From Rickettsiales bacterium (GTDB lineage: Bacteria; Pseudomonadota; Alphaproteobacteria; TMED109): a stretch of 7,922 nt of DNA. Positions 1 to 5,366 of this stretch are shown in pieces. The stretch's first letter is position 1. Each line of letters begins with the position of its first letter. Location of the stretch: positions 1 through 7,922 of the forward strand of contig NZIN01000017.1 of NCBI GenBank assembly GCA_002689905.1, read 5' to 3'. The translations under genes were made by a program, and so were the position numbers. The notes under the pieces are model-generated. The model saw nothing but the letters and a program-made list of their open reading frames with translations. It did no database searches and was not told the origin of the DNA.

Positions 1-126
1 AAGTATCTTGTATAGGTCCTGCTTGGCCCCCCATGTTGTAAATCCATCCATTTGAGGATCCGTGGCCGCCCACACGATTTTGTCGATCTGCTCTTTAACT
101 TCTTTTACGTCCCAGTCTATTATCAT
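1..126 (-). CDS. Hypothetical protein, N-terminal fragment (runs off left edge)
   Basis: An open frame of exactly 42 codons begins with ATG at 126-124 and continues off the left edge without a stop. The visible protein starts MIIDWDVKEVKEQ and is acidic to neutral, probably helical at first, with a WGAKQDLYKIL stretch at the cut end. It lies three bases after the stop of the 64-aa gene upstream, so it looks like the last visible gene of the leftward operon driven from about 1085-1113. The start has only a weak purine stretch (AAAGA) before it, so translational coupling is likely. I do not recognise the family. The frame and position support it as real; the function is unknown. Confidence 0.6.
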   Translation of the reverse strand, partial: MIIDWDVKEVKEQIDKIVWAATDPQMDGFTTWGAKQDLYKIL

Positions 127-129
127 TCT

Positions 130-324
130 TTATTCGTCCGTGTTTGTTTTGAAAGGCAGGTTCTTGCCTGACAGTTCCTCCGGGGTTGCCTTGATGTCCC
201 GTTTCATCTGGAATCCATATCCTTCTCTACCCAGTTGATGTATCTTGGGATCGAACTGTGAATTCTGGCTGGCCTCCTTCTCTCGTTTGGCCTGCCATTT
301 CGATTTCTTCTTTTCTTTTCTCAT
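130..324 (-). CDS. Small basic hypothetical protein (64 aa)
   Basis: A 64-aa protein with a strongly basic, probably helical N-terminus (MRKEKKKSKWQAKREKE) followed by a polar segment containing GREGYGFQMKRD and ending in TNTDE. I chose ATG 324-322 because AAGGA lies at 337-333 with an 8-base spacer, the same AAGGACAAA box and spacing that precede the 109-aa gene. A longer reading starting at 378 would add 18 residues but has no better site and would deepen the overlap. Even so, the first 98 bases overlap the end of the 109-aa gene in another frame. The charged N-terminus could bind nucleic acid, but that is only a composition argument. No family is recognised. Confidence 0.6.
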   Translation of the reverse strand: MRKEKKKSKWQAKREKEASQNSQFDPKIHQLGREGYGFQMKRDIKATPEELSGKNLPFKTNTDE

Positions 325-556
325 TGTGTTTGTCCTTGTTGTATTTTGCGACCGCGTCCATGCGTTTTCGTTCTGCAAATTTTTCTTTTAGAAACTCTGC
401 TCCATGGAATTTGCCATCATATGCGACCCACATTTCATGTAGTTCGATGTCTACTGACTCGTCATTCAACCAATGCACCAGTTCTACAGGGTCATCAGTT
501 TTGAACAATTCGCGATAAGTGTCTACATCGTGTATGGTGAAATATTTTTTCTTCAT
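227..556 (-). CDS. Hypothetical protein (109 aa), possibly shorter or frameshifted at its C-terminus
   Basis: The protein opens with MKKKYFTIHDVDTYRELF, continues acidic (PVELVHWLNDESVDIELHEMWVAYDG) and turns highly charged and basic after about residue 62. ATG 556-554 follows the ferredoxin stop by one base and has AAGGA at 569-565 with an 8-base spacer, so translation start is well supported. The last 25 or so residues (MAGQTREGG onward) look compositionally unlike the rest, and in this stretch the 64-aa gene is read in another frame. Either the two genes truly overlap by 98 bases, or a +1 shift near 305-320 joins them into one protein of about 140 aa. I do not recognise the family; the N-terminal two thirds look solid. 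Confidence 0.65.
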   Translation of the reverse strand: MKKKYFTIHDVDTYRELFKTDDPVELVHWLNDESVDIELHEMWVAYDGKFHGAEFLKEKFAERKRMDAVAKYNKDKHNEKRKEEIEMAGQTREGGQPEFTVRSQDTSTG

Positions 557-557
557 T

Positions 558-881
558 TTATTTGTCCTTAAAATACTTTTCTAGTCTTCCCGATTCCCCG
601 GAGTGCTTCTCGTAATCTGGCATTGGGTCTTTCTTTGTTGTTATTACTGGCCATTTTATTGGCCATTCTCCATTGAACTCTACCCATTTTTTTCCTTCGT
701 CATCTGTGTCTGGCCTTATGGCGTCCTCTGGACACTCTGGTTCACAAACACCACAGTCGATGCACTCGTCTGGGTTTATGACCAGCATGTTCTCGCCCTC
801 GTAGAAGCAGTCCACTGGACATACCTCAACGCAGTCCGTGTGTTTGCACATTATACACTTGTCGTTGACTGTGTATGTCAC
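558..881 (-). CDS. fdxA: 7Fe-8S ferredoxin, FdxA type
   Basis: A small soluble electron carrier with one [3Fe-4S] and one [4Fe-4S] cluster. Residues Cys9, Cys17, Cys50 (3Fe-4S) and Cys21, Cys40, Cys43, Cys46 (4Fe-4S) match the ligand spacing of Azotobacter ferredoxin I, each shifted by one residue. The family signatures DCVEVCPVDCFYEGE and CIDCGVCEPECPEDAI are intact. The non-ligand Cys12 and Cys25 of the family are also present. Length (107 aa) and the extended C-terminal tail fit the family. The start is GTG at 881-879: no other start lies between the upstream stop and the first cluster Cys, and the family begins the same distance before that Cys. No Shine-Dalgarno is visible; one base separates it from the 61-aa gene, so coupling is likely. 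The partner is not shown by the sequence. Nearby radical SAM enzymes need reductant, which makes them candidate acceptors by inference only. Confidence 0.93.
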   Translation of the reverse strand: MTYTVNDKCIMCKHTDCVEVCPVDCFYEGENMLVINPDECIDCGVCEPECPEDAIRPDTDDEGKKWVEFNGEWPIKWPVITTKKDPMPDYEKHSGESGRLEKYFKDK

Positions 882-882
882 G

Positions 883-1068
883 TTATAACTTCGTCAGCGA
901 TTCTAGTTTGTCCTCTGCGTGTGCAAGTGCCTCGAGTTTCTTCTCGGCAGTGATCACATAGTCGATGTGTTCCGCTACACCTATGGGATTCGCTAGGAAG
1001 ATCCTTAGGTCTGCTTTTGCAACTTCTATATCACCCTCTAATTTTTTAATCAATGCTTCTTTGATCAT
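883..1068 (-). CDS. Small helical-hairpin protein (61 aa), first gene of leftward operon
   Basis: A 61-aa protein with two predicted amphipathic helices (about residues 2-24 and 33-60) joined by a loop with NPIGVAEH, ending in AHAEDKLESLTKL. It resembles, from memory only, small conserved proteins of T4-like marine phages that share the NPxGxxEH turn; I cannot name a function. ATG 1068-1066 was preferred over the upstream ATG at 1113 because AAGGAG sits four bases before it and because the upstream start lies inside the -35 element of the promoter. It is the promoter-proximal gene, one base upstream of the ferredoxin. The helices suggest a dimer or partner-binding module, which is inference. 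Confidence 0.8.
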   Translation of the reverse strand: MIKEALIKKLEGDIEVAKADLRIFLANPIGVAEHIDYVITAEKKLEALAHAEDKLESLTKL

Positions 1069-1072
1069 TTTT

Positions 1073-1078
1073 CTCCTT
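1073..1078 (-). promoter_or_regulatory. Shine-Dalgarno site of the 61-aa gene
   Basis: On the minus strand AAGGAG (1078-1073) is followed by four A residues and ATG 1068. It decides the start of this gene and lies almost at the predicted transcription start of the promoter just upstream. Confidence 0.75.
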
Positions 1079-1084
1079 TTACAT

Positions 1085-1113
1085 ATTATATTATCAAAAT
1101 GGTTTTTTGTCAA
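1085..1113 (-). promoter_or_regulatory. Consensus sigma-70-type promoter for leftward operon
   Basis: Reading the minus strand, TTGACA (1113-1108) and TATAAT (1090-1085) are both exact consensus hexamers separated by exactly 17 bases. The predicted transcription start is near 1079-1077, only about 10 bases before ATG 1068, so the mRNA would begin at or just before its ribosome binding site. It should be read by host vegetative sigma factor without any phage activator, which for a phage means early transcription. It would drive the 61-aa gene, the ferredoxin and the downstream small genes. Confidence 0.85.
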
Positions 1114-1120
1114 TTAATGA

Positions 1121-1149
1121 TTTTAATTTACAACAGTATATAGTATAAT
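1121..1149 (+). promoter_or_regulatory. Candidate promoter for the rightward radical SAM / aminotransferase unit
   Basis: TATAAT at 1144-1149 is an exact -10 hexamer 17 bases after a poor -35 (TTTTAA, 1121-1126, three of six matches). The region to 1159 is extremely AT-rich. The predicted transcription start near 1156 again leaves only about 10 leader bases before ATG 1167. No exact T4-type late box (TATAAATA) is present. The weak -35 may mean activator-dependent or low expression compared with the divergent promoter. Confidence 0.45.
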
Positions 1150-1166
1150 TAAATATATTGATAAAG

Positions 1167-2333
1167 ATGAAACCTATCACAAAGAGCACTTGTACCAGCA
1201 AAACCACATGCATATTCCCATGGATAGCACTGGATAGAAATTCCGACACCTCTAATCCTGCTTTTGCTCCATGTTGTCTTTACCAGAGCCAAGAAACTCC
1301 TAAGCACAATTTTAATGATTATTGGAATGGCGAAGAACTTAAACAAGTACGACAGGAGATGAGGGAGGGCAAAAAACCTGCAGGATGTTGGAAATGTTTC
1401 AATGATGAGGACCAAGGAAAAAAATCAATGAGACAGAGTGTAAATGAATCAAGATTACCTCCCCATGCAGATTTGATAAATCAAAAAGAAAGCAAACTGA
1501 AACCACTACAGGTAAAATTATTAGCAGGGGCAAGTTGTAATCTTGCTTGTAGGATGTGTGTCAGTCATGTCAGTTCTAAAGTACACAAGGTTTGGGAAAC
1601 CATAGGTTTACCTGTAAAGGATCCATACAAGTATGACGAAACAAGCGAGAAAATTATTAAAACAAATGCGGAGTCAATAAGGTACATCGATCTTATGGGA
1701 GGCGAGCCTTTTTACAACAAGAGAATTCAAAATTTAGTGCAGTGGCTGGTTGATGAAAATCATGCACAACACATTACAGTTTATGTCACAACCAATGCCA
1801 TGCTGTTGAATGATCAATTAATACACAACTTAAGACAGTTTGAAAATGTTGTAATAATTGTAAGCCTGGACGCGGTTGGCCTAAAACACGAATACATAAG
1901 GCCGGGTGCCAATTGGGACACTATTATCGCTAACATAGAAAAATTACAACTAAACAGATTAAATGTTTTGATTCAACCAGTCATCTCCGCAATCAATATA
2001 CTTTGTCTTCCCGAACTGATACAATGGTGTAAAAACAGGAAATTACATATGACACAGATGTCACTGGTTCACGAACCGGAGGCATTACATCCAAAAAATT
2101 TACCCAATGCTTTGAAACCTTTAGTTGATAAGAGGTTCACTTCATTTATAAATGAACCAAGCACTGACAGTAGTGTTGAGTTTATAAAAAAATTAGATAC
2201 ACACTGGAACACAAAAATTTATGACTACATGCCGGAATGGAAAGACGTGTATGACAACAAGGCTGAACTTAACCAATCAGAAAGGGATTATGATCTATAC
2301 AGAAAAACATTGGACTACGTTAAAAAGATCTAG
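1167..2333 (+). CDS. Radical SAM protein with N-terminal twitch (half-SPASM) domain
   Basis: A 388-aa radical SAM protein. The core begins near residue 112 with the [4Fe-4S]-SAM motif Cys124-x3-Cys128-x2-Cys131 (CNLACRMC) and has GGEP at 178-181, the usual SAM-amino-group motif. Ahead of it, residues 9-90 hold a twitch-like auxiliary cluster region: CIFPW (Cys15), PCC (Cys36/Cys37), DYWNGEELKQVRQEM and CWKC (Cys74/Cys77). In most SPASM/twitch enzymes this part follows the core; here it precedes it, as in the N-terminal-twitch subgroup known from marine phages and bacteria. Such enzymes do SAM-radical chemistry on peptides, sugars or small molecules; the substrate here is unknown. I chose ATG 1167 over TTG 1158; neither has a good ribosome binding site. 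It overlaps the next gene by 44 bases, so the two are probably coupled. Cytosolic, no signal or membrane segment. Confidence 0.9.
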   Translation: MKPITKSTCTSKTTCIFPWIALDRNSDTSNPAFAPCCLYQSQETPKHNFNDYWNGEELKQVRQEMREGKKPAGCWKCFNDEDQGKKSMRQSVNESRLPPHADLINQKESKLKPLQVKLLAGASCNLACRMCVSHVSSKVHKVWETIGLPVKDPYKYDETSEKIIKTNAESIRYIDLMGGEPFYNKRIQNLVQWLVDENHAQHITVYVTTNAMLLNDQLIHNLRQFENVVIIVSLDAVGLKHEYIRPGANWDTIIANIEKLQLNRLNVLIQPVISAINILCLPELIQWCKNRKLHMTQMSLVHEPEALHPKNLPNALKPLVDKRFTSFINEPSTDSSVEFIKKLDTHWNTKIYDYMPEWKDVYDNKAELNQSERDYDLYRKTLDYVKKI

Positions 2334-3396
2334 TAGATTTGATTTTTTGTTTGAGATAGCATTATTGATAGCCAATGCCCAGAGTTATGACAAGGCACGC
2401 AGGGGTGAACGTTCTTGGGACAAGGTCGAACAGAACTTCCAATCTGTGTATGGAAGAGCAAAATACCTATACTGTGACACAAGGGCCCTGCGTGATCCAG
2501 AGTATGTTGCTTTCTTAAATGAATACAAATTAAACTTTTACACCGCCCATCAAGATTATGAACAGTATGACAAATTGGTCGAGTCCGCTGACAAATGGTT
2601 AACAAACCATTTTATTCCTTCAGATGATCTTAAACTTTTACCAATGCCGTCAACACGTGATGCATTAATTGAATTTTTACAAAAAAATAATCATAGAAAA
2701 TTAAGAATACATCAGCAGGAATATTGGAATAAAACCCAGTTATCACATTACAGAAGGACCGCTGAATATTTTGTTACTCCAGACGACATCAACGAAAAAG
2801 ATTGTGTAGTAATTACTTTGCCACTACACGGTAATTTTGAAGTTCCGTCATGGAGTGAACAATTACTTGAAAAATGTTCTAATAAAGGCGTGCCTGTTTT
2901 TATAGATTGTTGTTGGGCATGGTTACAACATGAATTCCGTTTGAATTTAAATTATCCATGTGTTGACACTGTGACTTGCACACTAGGTAAAATGTTTCCT
3001 ATAGAAGGATTTAGGAACGGATTTAAGTTTGTAAAGAAAAAAAATGTACAAAAATTTGACACCTTATACAGCACCAATCGTATTGGCAATCAACTGTTGA
3101 TTGACTTAATGGATAAGTTTCCTGCAGATCACATGATAAAAAAATACGGTCCAATACAGCAATTTTGGTGTAATAGATTAGGCCTATGGCCTGCACCAAG
3201 CGTTCATAATAGTTATTGTGATAATGATCTCTTATGGTACAGCGAACATCGTATGCTGGCCGAAGACGGTGTAGCACAAAACGTGTTTTGTTTGATTCCT
3301 TTAATGGAGAACCATGATATGATTTTAGATTATCTTAAGGAAACCAAACAGGATCGTCTTTATTTTTCAAAGGATCTATTAAATCAAGCAGTTTAG
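2290..3396 (+). CDS. PLP-dependent aminotransferase-fold (class I/II-like) protein
   Basis: A 368-aa protein whose central part follows the fold-type-I aminotransferase order. TLPLHGNFEVP (residues 176-186) sits where the substrate-loop NPTG-type turn is expected. FIDCCWAW carries Asp206, expected to pair with the pyridine nitrogen. TLGKMFP carries Lys234, the likely Schiff-base lysine. Arg242 lies eight residues later, the same Lys-x7-Arg spacing as Lys258/Arg266 of aspartate aminotransferase. MPSTRDAL near 119-126 may be the phosphate-binding turn. Sequence is otherwise divergent, so the substrate is open: an aminotransferase, decarboxylase-like or sugar aminotransferase role are all possible. 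The start is uncertain: ATG 2290 has AAAGGG just before it, ATG 2221 would lie far inside the radical SAM gene, and TTG 2347 has no ribosome binding site. The end overlaps the opposing AsnB-like gene by 62 bases. Confidence 0.78.
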   Translation: MIYTEKHWTTLKRSSRFDFLFEIALLIANAQSYDKARRGERSWDKVEQNFQSVYGRAKYLYCDTRALRDPEYVAFLNEYKLNFYTAHQDYEQYDKLVESADKWLTNHFIPSDDLKLLPMPSTRDALIEFLQKNNHRKLRIHQQEYWNKTQLSHYRRTAEYFVTPDDINEKDCVVITLPLHGNFEVPSWSEQLLEKCSNKGVPVFIDCCWAWLQHEFRLNLNYPCVDTVTCTLGKMFPIEGFRNGFKFVKKKNVQKFDTLYSTNRIGNQLLIDLMDKFPADHMIKKYGPIQQFWCNRLGLWPAPSVHNSYCDNDLLWYSEHRMLAEDGVAQNVFCLIPLMENHDMILDYLKETKQDRLYFSKDLLNQAV

Positions 3397-4429
3397 GATT
3401 ACATTTCTCAATAATGGCTTTAGAAAGTTTAGCATCTGTTACCTGACCCAGTAGAGTTTCTGTGTCTGCACTTAACAAAGTCAACAATGAAATGTGTTTT
3501 AAAGGTGAAAAGAAATAGGTTTGGTTCACATGCCAAATTTGAAAATCATTACAGATTTGGACAATTAGTTTCTCGGTGCTTTCGGTACGCAATATTTCTA
3601 TTTGTTCCTCGGTATAACCATCAACCATTAGTTTCTCGGTGGTTAAAACGGATTGAGCAGAACATTTATTTCTATAGTGTTCAAAATATTCTTTCATGTA
3701 ACATTTATCTATGTTGTCAAAAGTGTCTGTGATACTAACTCCTCTACTGGACAATACAACGTGTGCGTAATAAGGGTTACGAAGCACCCATTCGTCACCA
3801 TAGAATCCAGTAACCACAACGCTGTCGTTGTATTCGTTTATCTGTTTGAATCCCCAATGATTTTCAGCGAGAGCGTTGCTTACTTTTGACATGGATGGTG
3901 CTGAGTAAGGTAAGTCGAAAACCTCGTAATCAACATTAAGATAGTCAAACACACTCCTACAGGTCAAGGTGTCAATGCCTCTCTGCTTTGGCATCATTAC
4001 TTTCCGTTTGTTTGTAGAAGCGAATGTTCCTACATTTTCAATCACAGCGTCATACAGCAAATCAAAACATTCTTTGAAAGTTTGATGTTCTCTAGTTATT
4101 TTTGGATAAAAGTTATCCTGATGGGACACCTTTATGTTTTTATCGATCTGTATAGTGCCATCTACAGGCACAATGTTTCCACACTTTTGAAAATTGCTTA
4201 CTGTGTCATCATTGTAGTAGATAGGGAAGTCTCTGAGTTTATTTGATTCTATCCTTATTATAGGGTCAAAATATATTTTACACCAACTTGTACGAAAGCC
4301 TTTGAAAAAATAATCTTCTGTTTTTGACCAACCTTCGTCTAGATAGATGTTCCAGCCGTTTCGTGATTGATGTCTTTCTAGATAGTGATATTCTTGACCT
4401 ACATCAGATGATGAACATATGAAATTCAT
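3335..4429 (-). CDS. Asparagine-synthase-like protein with degenerate active-site motifs
   Basis: A 364-aa protein with the order of an AsnB-type enzyme. Residues 1-115 look like a relic class II glutamine amidotransferase domain (KLRDFPIYYND at 64-74). From about 120 an ATP-pyrophosphatase synthetase domain follows: KQRGIDTLT at 148-156 where SGG-x-DS is expected, VVTGFYGDEW at 205-214 matching the conserved sGe-x-x-DE motif, and QIWHVNQTYFFSPLKH at 297-312 resembling the conserved fSPf region. Residue 2 is Asn, not the catalytic Cys of glutaminase domains, so free ammonia or another amine would be the nitrogen donor, if it is active. The pyrophosphate loop keeps Gly151 and Asp153 but loses Ser and one Gly. 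AsnB relatives adenylate carboxylates to make amides or lactams; the substrate here is unknown. The start is ATG 4429, overlapping the glutaredoxin stop by one base, with no Shine-Dalgarno. The last 62 bases overlap the aminotransferase-like gene on the other strand. Confidence 0.75.
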   Translation of the reverse strand: MNFICSSSDVGQEYHYLERHQSRNGWNIYLDEGWSKTEDYFFKGFRTSWCKIYFDPIIRIESNKLRDFPIYYNDDTVSNFQKCGNIVPVDGTIQIDKNIKVSHQDNFYPKITREHQTFKECFDLLYDAVIENVGTFASTNKRKVMMPKQRGIDTLTCRSVFDYLNVDYEVFDLPYSAPSMSKVSNALAENHWGFKQINEYNDSVVVTGFYGDEWVLRNPYYAHVVLSSRGVSITDTFDNIDKCYMKEYFEHYRNKCSAQSVLTTEKLMVDGYTEEQIEILRTESTEKLIVQICNDFQIWHVNQTYFFSPLKHISLLTLLSADTETLLGQVTDAKLSKAIIEKCNPKLLDLIDPLKNKDDPVWFP

Positions 4430-4653
4430 TAGCTATTAAGTTTCTTTTCTAACTCGTGGTAACCACCCAGGTGTTCCCCATCCAGCCATATCTGTGGCAT
4501 GGTCCTTGCGTTTGGCACCAGCTCCAGTAGGTCCTGTATCTTGTGGCCCTCCGCTATGTTCTTTTCCTCGTATTCTATGCCTTTGTTCTTCAATAAATTC
4601 TTGGCCTTATCACAATAAGGGCAGGCCGGTTTACTCCATACTACTGCTTTCAT
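4429..4653 (-). CDS. Glutaredoxin
   Basis: A 74-aa thioredoxin-fold disulfide oxidoreductase. It has the dithiol active site CPYC (residues 11-14) after a beta strand (AVVWSKPA), the cis-proline motif TMP at 51-53, and the glutathione-binding GGYHEL at 63-68. Length is typical of phage and minimal bacterial glutaredoxins. In phages such proteins commonly reduce ribonucleotide reductase; here it could also maintain the Fe-S or radical enzymes next door, but this is inference. The ATG at 4653-4651 has AGGAG seven bases upstream, inside the end of the membrane-protein gene, with which it shares an ATGA overlap. It is visibly GC-richer than its enzyme neighbours: 63 of 120 bases at 4441-4560 are G or C. 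Confidence 0.95.
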   Translation of the reverse strand: MKAVVWSKPACPYCDKAKNLLKNKGIEYEEKNIAEGHKIQDLLELVPNARTMPQIWLDGEHLGGYHELEKKLNS

Positions 4654-4856
4654 TCATCGTCTCCTATCATTTGTTTTGCTCTATACCAACCATAGAACAC
4701 AAGGTCGAACCAGAGCCAGTTTATTATAAATCCTAATTTCGTAAATTGCAATCCTAAAAAATATCCCGGAATGAAAAACATAACAAGCCAAAATGTAAGA
4801 AGATATCTCCTGACATAGTTACGTGGTATTGCCCAGAACAGCCAGTTTGTCAACAT
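4650..4856 (-). CDS. Small two-helix membrane protein (68 aa)
   Basis: A 68-aa, aromatic-rich hydrophobic protein. A first membrane segment spans about residues 19-38 (LLTFWLVMFFIPGYFLGLQF) and a second about 43-58 (ending LVFYGWY), with RNYVRRY before the first and an acidic tail, GDDE. Positive charges before segment one suggest a cytoplasmic N-terminus, hence a hairpin with both ends inside. ATG 4856 directly follows the stop of the 169-aa gene, with an AAGGTGG stretch upstream as a possible ribosome binding site. The end overlaps glutaredoxin by ATGA. I do not recognise it; a holin-like or membrane-anchoring role cannot be told apart from sequence alone. Confidence 0.75.
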   Translation of the reverse strand: MLTNWLFWAIPRNYVRRYLLTFWLVMFFIPGYFLGLQFTKLGFIINWLWFDLVFYGWYRAKQMIGDDE

Positions 4857-5366
4857 CTAATAAACCACCTTATCATGATTGCTTTCACCATCAAAAATTT
4901 CTTTTCTAAATTTATCAAAGGAAAACAGTTCCTGTGTTGATGCTAGTGATTTCTGCCAGCCACTGTACCACTCGTATAGGTCTCCTTTGTCTATGTCTAT
5001 GATAAATTTGCCGTTGAAACCCAGATAATTAGTGTTCTTAACAACCGCCCCAGTTTCGGTTATGTATTTGAATTTGAAAAGTTCGTGTACTAGAAGGCAC
5101 TCGTCTATTTTCACATTTTTTATACAGAAACCTTTGTCGTCTAGAATGTTACCGTCACTGCCAACTTTTGTATCTATCTTCATGTTCTTTCCGTGATGTT
5201 CTATGGTCAAATTGCCTGGTAACACCAACTCTGTTTCGAATGATAGGTTACAAAGACCTTTTTCTTTGACCCTGTCGTCAAACAATATTTCTGAATCGGT
5301 ATAGACCTTTATACAAGGACCTTCGTTGTAATTTTTAACGTCTAGGGCGATATTGATGCTGGTCAT
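4857..5366 (-). CDS. Hypothetical beta-rich protein (169 aa)
   Basis: A 169-aa protein with no signal peptide or membrane segment. Alternating hydrophobic residues throughout the first 120 positions (INIALDVKNYNEG, IKVYTDSEILFDD, LVLPGNLTIEHHGKNM) suggest a beta-sandwich. The end is helical with several aromatics (LYEWYSGWQKSL). The pattern of a short strand, a Gly-Asn turn and an I-x-H-x-GK motif is reminiscent of carbohydrate-binding-like beta-sandwich domains, but this is a weak impression and I assign no function. Three cysteines (at about 18, 39 and 81) have no metal-site spacing. ATG 5366 overlaps the B12-type radical SAM stop as ATGA, so it is translationally coupled to it and may work with it. 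No Shine-Dalgarno is visible. Confidence 0.75.
   Translation of the reverse strand: MTSINIALDVKNYNEGPCIKVYTDSEILFDDRVKEKGLCNLSFETELVLPGNLTIEHHGKNMKIDTKVGSDGNILDDKGFCIKNVKIDECLLVHELFKFKYITETGAVVKNTNYLGFNGKFIIDIDKGDLYEWYSGWQKSLASTQELFSFDKFRKEIFDGESNHDKVVY

Noticed and set aside
603..953. Long plus-strand frame opposite the ferredoxin
   Set aside because: It is antisense to an intact ferredoxin, is Trp/Phe/Val-rich in a way expected from the complementary strand, and has no ribosome binding site.
883..1068. The 61-aa protein as a precursor peptide for the radical SAM enzymes
   Set aside because: It is a regular charged helical hairpin without a leader/core split or a Cys-, Gly- or Ser-rich core, and it is transcribed divergently with the ferredoxin.
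1066..1113. Longer form of the 61-aa protein starting at ATG 1113
   Set aside because: That start lies within the -35 element of an exact-consensus promoter and upstream of the predicted transcript start, while ATG 1068 has AAGGAG at a suitable distance.
1137..1160. T4-type late promoter in the AT-rich gap
   Set aside because: Only partial matches to TATAAATA are present on either strand; an AT-rich stretch gives such matches by chance.
2221..2289. Earlier start of the aminotransferase-like gene at ATG 2221
   Set aside because: It would lie 113 bases inside the radical SAM gene, and the added residues (many Thr, Arg, Asn) look like a shadow of the other frame. ATG 2290 has a purine-rich AAAGGG box.
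3390..3420. Terminator between the convergent operons
   Set aside because: I found no GC-rich stem followed by a T run, and the region is coding.
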